From Cylindrobasidium torrendii FP15055 ss-10 (lineage: Eukaryota > Basidiomycota > Agaricomycetes > Agaricales > Physalacriaceae): a stretch of 64,000 bases of DNA. The stretch lies in NCBI GenBank assembly GCA_000934385.1, contig KN880518.1, positions 1-64,000 of the forward strand, given 5' to 3'. Below, piece after piece: positions 36,701-47,800 of this stretch. The notes under the pieces are model-generated. The model did not search any database and was not told the origin of the DNA. It saw nothing but the letters and a program-made list of their open reading frames with translations. Each line of letters begins with the position of its first letter. The first letter of the stretch is position 1. The translations under genes and the position numbers were made by a program.

Positions 36701-39700
36701 CAGCCGAGAATACAGGACCAACAGTGTGTTCAAGCTCATCCGTCATACGACCCCCGACGATACTTCCAAAGAGGATATCTGGCGTCTCTGCTTCGGAGTA
36801 CGTGACCTACAGGGCTTTTAGGATACGCAACACAATGGGTGATTGGAGAAAATGCACCAGAAGCAAGCCCCATGCCGCCTGCAATATCGCAAGAGGGCTG
36901 GTTTCAAGGACCCTTGAACCGTCTTGCAGCTGTTGGTATGAGATCGTCGAAGTCATGATAGATGTATGGTGCCCCGGAGTTTTGCAATGTTGTCGAAGGC
37001 CAGAAAGATCTGGAAAAGCGGCCTGGGAGTACCCTTGGTTGCTAGTCAGACAGCGGTACAGACTAATCATCTAAACATACCGTCGAGTTCTTTCTTCCAA
37101 TATTCTTCACTGGCGACATCATCGACATCGAGGGCATCGTGAACGCTGTACTCTATTCCCTCGCGGCGCAGTTGTGTGTTGGAGCCTTCATAGATATTAA
37201 AAAGCTCTTCAAGCATCATGGCAAGAGACGCTCCGTCTATCTTGTCTATGAGAATCTCTAGACACACATTTCGAGCAGAAATTACAGACCGAACAACGAA
37301 TGGTGCAGGGTCAACACAAATCTAGTTTGCGTACTGTCCTGGTTTCTCAGAAGGGCCGTGGCCCAGGGCGTCTGCAGAGAAATGCGGTCTGGCACTGATC
37401 CTAAATATTCCTCTGTGAGCTTCGAGATGTCAGAGCTTTCCTGATCCACCCAATCCGCCAGCGAGCGCGGATGAACAATTTGGGCGAACGGTGAGATGTC
37501 GCTGTGGCTGATGATGGCAAATGATGTTCGGAGGATAGGTGTCCGTTCCACTACTGTGTTCCAAGCAGCCTTGAAGCGAATGAGATCGATGCTGGGAGTG
37601 AGATGATAGACAGAATGGTTGAGATAGGCCGTTGGCTCTCTCAGCCAGAGGGCGAGGACACTAGCTTGCATTGGCGTGACCGGAAGGAATGGTGGCAGAC
37701 TGTCCTCGTCGGAAAGTCCCAGTTCGAGCCGGACAGTTGGTGTGGCCTCGGTGACGAAGTTGGCGATGAGTCCATCGTGATGAGGCGCGGCATCGACGAG
37801 TTGCTCATGACTTTCGAGGAGTGCACGAACGACGGAGGCTGGCGTTGCTGTGCCAAGCTGGAGAAGGTTGAGTTAGATCCGCAGAAGTGAAGACTAGATG
37901 AACTTTACCAAATCCTGTATGGTGGGGCTGCCTATACCAGCCTCGCGCAGTAACCTCAACAACTTGACGCCGCGAAGGGAGTCGATCCCAAGAGAAAGAA
38001 GACTTGCGCTCGGTGAAATTTGCCGCTCGTCCAAATCAGAGATGCTTGAAATGAGCTGGATGACGCGGCTGAGGGTAGTCGTGTCGACGTCGGAGATATC
38101 TTCATCTTGTCCGGCAACCCGCTCTTCCTCCAAACGCGACTGTATCAGCCTGGCGATGGCTTTCCTGTCAGCCTTTCCTGCTGTAGATTGAGGGATGCTA
38201 TCATTGAGGTAGTACCCAACAGGCCGCATATGCGAAGGCAAATTCGTGTTGGCCGCATTTTCGACAATCTCAATTAGGTCCTTGTCCGCGGGAGTAATGA
38301 GCGCGTAAAGCTGCTCGCTGATGATGGCGCTGTATGCGGCCCGAATTCCGGGCGCTGCCGACAACACGGCATCAATCTGCCGCTGATCAGAAAGATGGAC
38401 TCATGCTTGATCGTGGACTCACCTCTCCAAGTTCGACTCGGCGACCAGAAAGCTTGACCTGGTCCATTCCCATGCGTCCAAGATACTCCACACAATTCCA
38501 TTCGCCGTGTGCATCAACGACGATTCGAGCGCGGTCCCCAGTCCGGTAGACCCGGCCAATGTCCGGGACATGGATGAACGCCTCAGCAGTCTTTTCAGGC
38601 ATGTCGAGGTAGCCTCTAGCAAGCTGCACGCCATGGAGGCCCAGTTCTCCAGGAAATCCCATTGGCACGAGTTTTGGCTCATTCGGATGCAGGATGACTA
38701 TAGACGCCGTGGAAATGGGGGAACCAAGGCGTGCACCGGACTCATTCGATGGATGGAAACGAAGCGTCACGTTGATGGACGCCTCAGTCGGTCCCTAGGG
38801 AAAGTCAGTCCAGATCTTTCTTGAACAGTATAGTATACTCACGTAAGCGTTAAACAACACGTATCCGTCGTCAGGTCGGCTGAAAGCGCGAATAACCTGG
38901 TTGCTTAACTTTTCTCCCATGGTCCACAGCTCAAAATTCTTGCCAATCTTCTCTGGCCGCAACATTGCAGCCATGCTTGGCGTAGCCATCATATGGGTGC
39001 ACCCTAGCTCGCGAACAGTGGCCTCAGGGTCGGTCAAAAACCTCTGTCTGTCCGCCGCGCATACAGTTGTGCCGGACCAGAAGTTGCAGAATATTTCCAT
39101 TAATGACTTTGTCAATGTTAGTTGATGTCAAGCTCTGTCCTTCAAGCACGCACCGGGTCGAAAGTCGACGCCGCAAACTGGAACCAGCGGGTATCCCGAG
39201 GAAGTCCTCTGGCCGCGAGATGGGATGCTATAGACGCGGAAACGGAGAGATGCTCGATTTGGACGCCCTTGGGCTTTCCAGTAGAACCAGATGTGAATAA
39301 GACTGGGCCATGGTAAGCATCTACTCAAAACTCGCCATGTACAAACTCACCATAGGCCAAATCATCACACTTTGGCGAACTCCAGGAAGTCACGTCCGTT
39401 TTCAAGTCACCGAGCTTCGAGATATCCAGCCACACCACTCCTGTCAAGGGGGCCATCCATTCAGGTCGCGGTGTGTGGCCCAGAACTATAGGAGCTGCGA
39501 CGTCTTGTACGAGCTCGACAAGGCGCGAAGCAGGGGCATTATCGAGGCCCGGTAGCGGGCAGAAGGCATTTCCTGAACGCAGGACACCGAGATATCCGAC
39601 ATAGAGCTCAATCGAAGGTGGCAGTGCGAGAGGGACGACCGAGGTTTTGCTCCCCAGCAAGCCACGCAGCACCTGGGCAAGACGGAGTGATTGATTTTCT

Positions 39701-40480
39701 AGTTCGGCGTAAGAAAGGCTTGAGCGTTGGACTGGGTGTCCCTCCGCAGACAGGAAGTCAACTGCAATTGCGTCAGAGTACTTCGCGGCTGCTTCAAGGA
39801 AGCCATCGTGAAGCAGAACGTGCTTCGTGGTAGCGGTGGGATACGGCGCTGGAGGATAATTGATAGTGGAGAAAGCCTCGGCCTTGGGAGGAGCGACGGA
39901 GCTCGACACAACTCGAGATTTGCAGAAGTCCAGCACGCGACGTGTCAATGACTCGGAGTGCACGGCCTTATCTTGAGAAGCACTTGAGGATGATTTGGAC
40001 ACGTAAAGGTCGAGGAGGCGCTGGGCCAAAGGATGTGGGACGCGATCTTGCGCATACGCCAACTGAACGGAAGTGCCACGGACTTCTATGTGGAAAGCAA
40101 CAGGCAATTCTAGGTTTATGGGCGCACTCTATTCAGATATTAGACAAATGGCATGCGCGTCCGGAATGTGAAATACTTACTTTGTCGTCTGCACTGCTCA
40201 GTTGAGCCTCTACAAGCTCATGCCCAACAACGTCTGTGATGTTATATGTCTGGAGGGTTTCGCTCGACTGGCCCTCTTCAAGGCTATTTGCCCGCACAAA
40301 TGTAGACTCTCCCTGCCGAAAAGCGAACTCTCCCGTCCCTCCGAGCAGGATGCGCAGGACATTAGCGAAGGCGGCATTGTCGGCCCGAGGTTCGTTGCAG
40401 GTTACAGAGAGCACTGCCTGGCCTCCAGCGACGCCGCCTGGATAAAACGACGGGATTTGCGTGTGAGGTAGGGTCTGCAT
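24791..40480 (-). CDS. Ferrichrome-type siderophore nonribosomal peptide synthetase (SidC/Sib1-like)
   Basis: A multimodular NRPS that assembles hydroxamate siderophores from N5-acyl-N5-hydroxyornithine with or without Gly/Ser/Ala. Domain order by eye: A1 (40080-38180; [26 protein letters not shown]), T1 ([11 protein letters not shown], 38000), C1 (HHSLFDG across an intron, 37300), A2 (36200-34180; [27 protein letters not shown]), T2 (FRGLGVDS, 34040), C2 (HHSLYDG, 33220), degenerate A3 (32330-30300), T3 (LELGIDSL, 30130), C3 (HHALYDG, 29530), T4 (LHLGIDSI, 28390), C4 (HHCLYDG, 27690), T5 (YALGMDSV, 26510), C5 (HHATYDA, 25840-25760). No thioesterase. The T-C-T-C end matches ferrichrome synthetases. 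The stop at 24791 follows [11 protein letters not shown]. The start at 40480 ([10 protein letters not shown]) is preferred; an in-frame ATG lies at 40525. Dozens of short introns. The upstream GATA cluster suggests iron repression. Confidence 0.9.
30300..32330 (-). other. Degenerate third adenylation domain (dA3) within the NRPS
   Basis: The fold is traceable from [17 protein letters not shown] through [20 protein letters not shown] and [20 protein letters not shown] to [13 protein letters not shown]. The catalytic motifs are lost. The glycine-rich A3 loop is replaced by a sequence like [13 protein letters not shown]. The A7 motif reads [10 protein letters not shown] instead of TGD. The A10 lysine motif (GKxDR) reads [10 protein letters not shown]. 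The reading frame is still maintained by splicing, so this is a domain decayed in place and not a broken gene. Confidence 0.75.
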
Positions 40481-41544
40481 TGTGCACGTCGGTGTCAAAG
40501 TGCGAAAGAGATACCGTGGGAGCAAGTACTGTACGTGCCATTGAGGACTGCCCAGCCGATGAGATAAGATTACCTCCCCAGTTATCAGAGATAATTTTTA
40601 TCTTGATCCACGCGGATATCGCTGCTTCGGGGCCGTAACCACGTGAATGGGTCAAGGCACATAAGGCGCCATTGAATTTGCTTTCTTCAGGCTTTCGGTT
40701 GATCCAGAATTCAAGTTCAAGCTATATAGTCCAAGTACTCAAATACGTGCTTTCAGACTCTTGAACAGCGAGCTTGACAACATGAGCATGATATACCGTG
40801 ACCATTTATGGCTCCCACCATGGCGCGTTGCGATTTGGATACCTCAGCCTGTTAGGTACTTAGCAGCGTGGTTCGAACATGAAGCTGTCTAGACCTCTGA
40901 TGATCGTTGCAGGATCACAGTCATAAGGCTTCATAAAGGTGCATTCTTCAGTCTTACACATGTATGATGTATGTGTAACTACCGGATTAATCACCACTGC
41001 CAGTGAATCTAATACTTACTGAGTGTGATTATGCTACTCAAATGCTACTGACGCCCGAGCAGACTTGTTTTGTGTTCTTCTGGACTACGTCCTTGCCGAA
41101 GGTATCGCAACATTAGGCAGGAAGGAGAGCATCTCTTCTCGACTGACCATAGTATATCCAGAAGGCAAGCTATCCGACTCTATCGCAATACTGAGACGAA
41201 GAAATCAAGCGACACGGACAACCTGTGACATGCCTTGATAATAAGAGGGCTGTTGATCTCTGTTGATTGCCGTCAGAGTGTTGCAGGGGCCGTGGGAATG
41301 GTACGCAGATACTTACATATACAGTCATAGTCGCGCTCGTTCTCACTGTCAATTGTAATGGAAATTGAGACTATTCGCCGCATGTTGGCAATACGGAAAG
41401 CTAGTAGGGCTCCTCAGGTTCGTGCGACAAGAACTTCTGAGTTTTGGTGAAAGGGATCGTAATTCATTGATGAGGTGCATTATTTTGGAGTGCAGGAAAG
41501 GATGCTGAATAAGAATGCCAAGAAGCCTGGCCGAACGGGAGCTG
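40481..41544. other. Intergenic, NRPS promoter region
   Basis: About 1.06 kb between the NRPS start and the end of the NDUFAF8-like gene, both on the minus strand. It contains the GATA cluster (40562-40603). No coding sequence is supported; short frames such as minus 41170-41352 have no recognisable family. Confidence 0.5.
40562..40603. promoter_or_regulatory. Cluster of four WGATAA sites upstream of the siderophore NRPS
   Basis: AGATAA at 40562-40567 (plus), TGATAA at 40582-40587 (minus), AGATAA at 40589-40594 (plus) and AGATAA at 40598-40603 (minus). The minus site extends to CTCTGATAA, one base off ATCWGATAA. All lie 82-123 bases upstream of the chosen NRPS ATG. Clustered WGATAA sites are the known target of iron-dependent GATA repressors at fungal siderophore genes; binding here is inferred. 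Confidence 0.6.
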
Positions 41545-41790
41545 CTACCACTTTCTTCCTATCTAAATGGCTGTTAAAATACTTGCGGGCCGACAAAATA
41601 GCCTCCGCACCGCACTCTGCACACATTTGGCAAACTTGAGAAAGTCATCCTTGCAGGTATCCTTCCTCACATCTGTATACGTGGCCACGATGCATTTTCC
41701 ATAAGCAGAGGCCTGAGAAGCGCAGGTGGTGGTAGAGGCTACTGCCAGTCGGCGCAACGGACGCTCGACAGCTGTCGTGGTGGAAGACAT
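41545..41790 (-). CDS. Small twin-CX9C mitochondrial protein, NDUFAF8-like
   Basis: A CHCH-type protein expected in the mitochondrial intermembrane space or inner membrane. The closest family I recognise is NDUFAF8, a complex I assembly factor. The start at 41790 gives MSSTTTAVERPLRRLAVAST. Then come C-ASQASAYGK-C and C-KDDFLKFAK-C, two exact CX9C pairs, with the AYGKC and FxxFxxC spacing of NDUFAF8. The unspliced frame would add a hydrophobic tail ending at 41563. Removing a 48-nt intron (41563-41610, GTGCGG...TTAG) gives CVQSAIGRKW with a stop at 41545, a more family-like end, and this model is chosen. It is divergent from CSF1 with 91 bp between start codons. Confidence 0.8.
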
Positions 41791-41881
41791 TGACAACACG
41801 TTGCACAGCCACACTGATCGTTCTCACTTCTGCCCCATCACGGCCAGGCATTGACACCGATGGACTTGTAGGGTGAACAGG
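41791..41881. promoter_or_regulatory. 91-bp bidirectional promoter of NDUFAF8-like and CSF1 genes
   Basis: Only 91 bases separate the two start codons, so both genes must share promoter DNA and have very short leaders. No TATA box is visible. Confidence 0.5.
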
Positions 41882-44800
41882 ATGCTCGACCACCTCGTTC
41901 TCATAACATTCATATGTGTGGCACTTGTCTCTGTCCTCTACATTTTCTATTGGAACCGCCTGGTCGCAACACTTTTCAGCCTTCTCATCCGATTCTTCTC
42001 ATGGCGCCAGGGTGCTTCAAGAATATGGGTTCACATTGGTGCGTGATTTCGTATACACTCGCCAGATATCCTGAATACGCCAGGCGCCGTTCAAATATCC
42101 CTTCTCAGCGGCAGGATATTTCTTCGAGACGTTCGGTACCATTCCAGCAACCAGACTATCCGGATTGTCAAGGTACAGCTCATCTGGCGATATTGGCTAC
42201 ACACCGTCCTCAGTGACGAGTCCATTGGAACAAACTTCGGCTCGCATGCCCCAGGCCCGGAATGCCGTATGCAAATCCGGTTGGAGGGTGTCGAGTGCTT
42301 CATGTACAACCGCACGGCAGCATTCGACAGCATCGTCTCGCAAATGGCCTCCGCACATCCGGGCACACCGCAGCTACAGCCAAGCAAGAGTCGGCGCAGT
42401 ATGGACACACGGCATTCTTTCCAAGACGTACAAGCAGAATACGCTGCGCCCTCATCGCTATCCCATGTCCATAACGCCCTCCGTTTGAGGACGCCTCTAT
42501 TTCTGATGCACGCATTCGCATGGTTTCGCCGCCAGCTGCCAAACTTGGATCCCAAGCAACTCATGCCGATTGGCATCGACGTACGCAAGGGCGTAATCAT
42601 CGCTGGCAACCCGTCTACACCAAGTATCCTCGTCACCGAATTCGAGAACGCGACCGGTAATTTTGGCATCACAGCCTCCCGATCCGAATTCGATATCCAT
42701 AAACAACTACTCACGCTTTCCATCGCCAATGTCGTTCTCCGGTTCCTCGAGAATAAGCAGTACGGCGAACCTATGACTACCATCGGGGAGATGATTCGTG
42801 AACGTGCAGAGTCCTATCATACAAAGTCCGCGACCGTGTCATATATTGGCTATCATCGCTTCGGCAAGCTCTGGCGAAAGTTAAAGCTGTACAAATTCTT
42901 CACCAAGTTCCTCGCCAAGGCTCCTACACCACATCGCACCTTCATGCGCAAAGCGAAGCAAAGTATTGACGAGGATACTCCAATTGGCGTTGATTTCAGT
43001 GCGCTTGAGTATGCAGTCGAACGCAAGATTCTTCAGTCACCCTCTATCGACCTGTGCTACTATGTAGACGTTGCCGGCGAGGTTCCTGCGCTCGAATTGC
43101 ACACGAAGGTGCCAGGGATCGACTCCATTGGCAATGGTGATGCCGGGCCCGAATGGGGAGTGGACATGATTCTGCACGGTGGCTTCATCCGTTATGGCCC
43201 ATGGGCTGACCGTCAGAGGTAAGTTCGCCAATTGTCGTAAATATAGATGCCAATTTTTCTTTACAGAGGAGAGCTTCAACGTGCCTTCTTTCCCCCCACC
43301 TACCACGACTCGGAAGTCACGCCGAGGTTGCAGCCGGGAGATTCTCGTTTGTGGACACACTTACGGGTGTTCATCGAATTGCGAGAAGAGACAACCTTGC
43401 AGTTGCCGTTCAAGGAAGCCTCTAAGGTGCGTGAAACCTCATCATCCGCAAATGAACCAGCTAATTTTCTCCCTAGAACTGGCAATGGGATGGCTTCACC
43501 GAGGTTAGAAACCGCCCTAAGCAGCGCGAGTACGCGGTCATTCGTCTCAGCGCCAAAGACAATTCCACCATTAACTACACAATGCCAATGCTTGCAGGGC
43601 CAGCTGGATATGAACCGACGCTTGAGGTTCACATAGACACCATGGAGGTCACATCAAGCCTGAACGACATTCGATTGATCGCTGCCGAGTCGTGTCGAAT
43701 TCGGTGCGACTTGCCTTCGCCGCTCAAGTGGAACGCGCCGCGAACCTGGTCGTTTAACATCGCCATGCGCCAGCCAGTGCTCTATCTTCTTCGCGACCAT
43801 ATCAATATGTTTGTCGACCTGGCGAAGGATTGGGCGTCGGGCCCTCCACATGACTTTTTTCGCTTTGTGCCCGCAACATACGTGATCAATCTTGACTTGC
43901 ATCGCTACGAATGGAACATGTATGCGAATGACCACAACATTATCGATAAACCGCTGGTTAGAGATGACAATGGTATACACATCAGCGGTAGCAGTTGCTT
44001 TAGTTAACTGGTTTCAGCATTTGTCACTTTGCGTGGTGGAGCTCTTCACCACACAACGGTCATTCCATCGGATGTCTTTAGGCCACTAACAACCGAAGTC
44101 ACCTTTAAGATTGACGCTCCAGCTGTATCGGTGAGCGTATCCCTTCCCAAGTGGCACACCAACGCCCAGCACACTCCCGTCGAAGGGCATCATATCGGAT
44201 GTCTGGACTTGCAAATGGACGGAGGATATCGTTATTTTGCTACGTTAGCAGAAGACAACACGGAGCAGCTCGAATTGAAGTTTATGGTCGGTTGACCAGC
44301 TATCACCATGGCATCGCTAATCCCTTGCAGCTGAAGAACGTCGTGTTCAAGGCACTGGGCTGGTCTATCCGATATTTCATGCTCGTCCGAGAGAATTACT
44401 TCGGCTCATTCACACACTTCTCAACCTTGTATGAGTATCTCGAGCGACGTAATCGTGGTCTGCCGCCTGGTGATCCCGACCTGGACAAATACCGGCCTGG
44501 GACGGTGAGCATATTTCTTCATGCCTGACGACATTTGCTAACTGGTATAGACTAACATGATGCAAGTCGTACTCAAGTTACAAGTCCTTACCGCTTCGAT
44601 CATACTCCCTGCTGCCTTGACTGGTTATGAACGGCCCTTCGAACCGGCAAAGAATGGGCGCATTGACGACTGCAACATCGGGCATTGCCTGAGCCTTGAC
44701 CTGCCTGAGCTCCAAGTCTATCTGCGTATACATGATTATTTCATGGACCTTTCCATCAACGTCGCAACCGTCACTGGTCATATCTTGAATGAGTGTCCGA

Positions 44801-47800
44801 CAAAGGTCCCTCAATCGCTGTGTCAGCCGAAAACACGGCCGCTCGTGGTCATTGATGGTATTTCTTAACGTCGTTTTCGCAGAAACAACGCTCATTCCAT
44901 CCTAGGTATAGATATCACGGCGAATAGGATGTTTGGGCCCTTGCCGAGGACGGTCACGTACATATGCATATGGGAAATCAAGATTGGTGGAGTCAAGGCC
45001 TCGGTATCTGCCCAGCAGTCTGTATTAGCTATGTCGGCATTGAACGCGTTCAAAATCAACTTCGCGGATGTTGCCAACGCCCCAGCAGCAGAGTATGACC
45101 TCCCAACATACCCTGATAGTGCGTGTTCCGCTCAAATGAACGGCATTTCAGCTAATTCATCAACCCATTGGATAGTTACATTTGTGAAAATCTCTCTCGA
45201 ATGTTTGGACGTCGTGTGGAAGGTGGACGGAGCGGCTCTGCATTTTTCCATTCCGAAGGGATTGAGGATGGACAACAACAACATTGGCGGAAGGTTCCAC
45301 CGGTCTTTGACGAGTGTGCGCATCCCAGAAGTGGGTCTGACGGTGCTTGCCAATCCCTCATCGAGGCATAATCGATGGCTTGAGGCCGCGTCCTTCGTTG
45401 CAGATGTAGATGTCGACATCTACACATCGCCGCCAAATTGGAGAGAATTGGCAGAAGATCAACTGGCCTACGTGATGGAACAGGATGCGGCGACCAACAG
45501 GGCATCAGAGATGTTTAATGCGCTCTGGACAGGCAAGATGGGCCCTCGCAGTGCGTGGTTTTCTGGTCTTCGGAGGTATATGCTAAGAGTGATGACATAG
45601 ATTCATCCGTGCATGCAAGTGGTGTCTATGTACCACAACCACTCCCTGCACAAGCCAGTCGCCCCTCAATAGTTCGTGATCGTGGTACGCAAGACATGCC
45701 CAAGATCCCCCTGCACAAGGGATTGCAGTCTGATTCTGATGACGACCGGATCCGGCCAAACTTTGATCAGGATGCAAGGGTGGCATGGACGCGCGCGAAT
45801 GCGAGTGTCATTTCTCCTGTGAAGGAAGAAGACATCGACGATGACTTCGAACTGAGCGGCAGCGATGAGAGCGACGATGAAGACCTGACCGACGGGTATG
45901 TGTCGGATTCGAGTGTATGGTCTGACGTTGGTCCGTTTTGGCATAACTCAGAGGAGCAGCGACGTGCTAACTCACTTTACAGAAAAGTCTATTGTGGACC
46001 GCGATGTCCTTCATTACAGTAGGTTTACGCGGCATTACGGAGGGCGCTCTGTCTCCGATCCGGCATTATGGAGCGTCAGTCCGTTCTTCCTCATGAAGGT
46101 ATGGTTGAATCTATTGAAATGGAGGTCACTTTATCTTTGGTGCAGGATTACAAGTTTGCAACTCTGGGAGAATCAAAATCTGGAGGCCTTTCCACACGAC
46201 CGTATGATCTACTCCCGGACAACAACATCGAAGTCACGGTCTTCAAAGTCATGGCCCGCAAGACTGTCAATGTTCACCTCACCCCATTGGCATTGCCTGT
46301 CTTGACGAAGTTGCAAGAGGATGTCGAAAGCATAGTGCGCTTAATTCCAATGCAATCTAAGGCGACCAACTTATTGTATCTCGCAGTCGCTGACGCCAGA
46401 GTTGACGGTGGACGCATTCTTGGCAAATTATCTATCAAATCTCCCAACCGCAAGAAAAACGTCAAAAAATGCGAGCTTCATCGACCTAGATTTGGCATCG
46501 TTGCGTCTACACTTCCCACAGCGCCTGGGGCCCGATTCAGAGGCCACGGGACTGTGTGACGCCTTTGTTTTTGGGGCTCATGCGACTATGGCGCTGCAAA
46601 AGGGTCTTCACACGTTAACAGCGTCGGTTTCTGGTGCAGGAGTCCATTTTCGAGTTGTAGGCGACTTGCAAAGAAATTCAGGCGAGTCTCTCTTGGCTAT
46701 CGATCTGGGCAGCCTGTCGGCTCGGTTGCATCAATCGACAATAACCTTGGATGTTGGCTCATTCTCGGTTGATGTTGATCACGCACTACCTGAACACATT
46801 ATCGGGTTCGCCGAGGCTGTAGATGCGCATGCACAAGAGATCATGTCAGTGGTTAAACGCAGCGAACAAGCTTATCTTCAACACAAGATACGTATTGTAC
46901 GGGGCATTTTAACGTCTTGCGGGGACGACACAATTGTTGACCCTCTGTCCGCTGTACAACCATCCTATTTGGTCCAAAGTGGTACACCCCAGCAACTGCG
47001 CACCGACTCCACATTTCGCTTTCTCTATCACCTCCGAGACTGCTTGTGGGACATCAAGGATTGGGACGACGAGTTTGCAGACGATGCTAGCTTAGATGTC
47101 CTGGCACCTTTACTCAAGAAGCGGCTACAAGCCCTCGATCCAGACATGTACCACGACGGGCGTATCGGAATCTTGGAGCCAATATTCCCAGGCCTTCGTG
47201 ATTATACCCTCTTTCCCAATCTTCCCGACGTCGGAAGCCACTTGTCGTCGTTGACACTTTTCCTGCGAGACTTCGCTCTACGAGTTGTTGATCCAGCTTC
47301 CGGGCCAGCCAGTTCAGCAAGATTGAAGGATGTACATATCGGCGGCCGGTCCCGTTTGCTCGACATGCGGGGCGATATATCTCCTCACGATAGTCGACCC
47401 TCAATGGATGAGGATATTATGGAGTCTGTAAAAGTCATTTCGGCAACAATCACTCTGGAATGGCTCAATGCCGTTGTGTATCCACATCTTATGGGTTTTG
47501 CCCAGAACATCCTTCGGTCGCATCGGTCGGTGTTGGCTTCCCCTCGACTACATGAACATCGCCCAGAAACGTCGGAAAGCGCGCCACATGCGTCCAGACG
47601 TGTAATGGCGACGCGGCTCGACATTTCGACTTCCCTCAAGATGATACGAGTGCAAGCAATTGCTGCCAATCTCATGTTTGAACTCGGGCTGGAGAATGTA
47701 CGACATACGTCAAACGCACTTCTCGGACCACACAAAAAGCCCAGCGCAAACAATGCTCTTCTCTTCGATGCTGTCTTCTTGCGTGCACGATCACCGACTT

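Noticed and set aside
24791..40480. Basidioferrin-type synthetase with a single adenylation domain
   Set aside because: A second complete A domain (36200-34180) with [15 protein letters not shown] and NKIDRK is present, plus a decayed third. The A-T-C-A-T-C-dA-T-C-T-C-T-C order fits the ferrichrome synthetase lineage better.
40860..40885. tRNA-like B box (GGTTCGAAC)
   Set aside because: No matching A box, acceptor stem or cloverleaf could be drawn around it.
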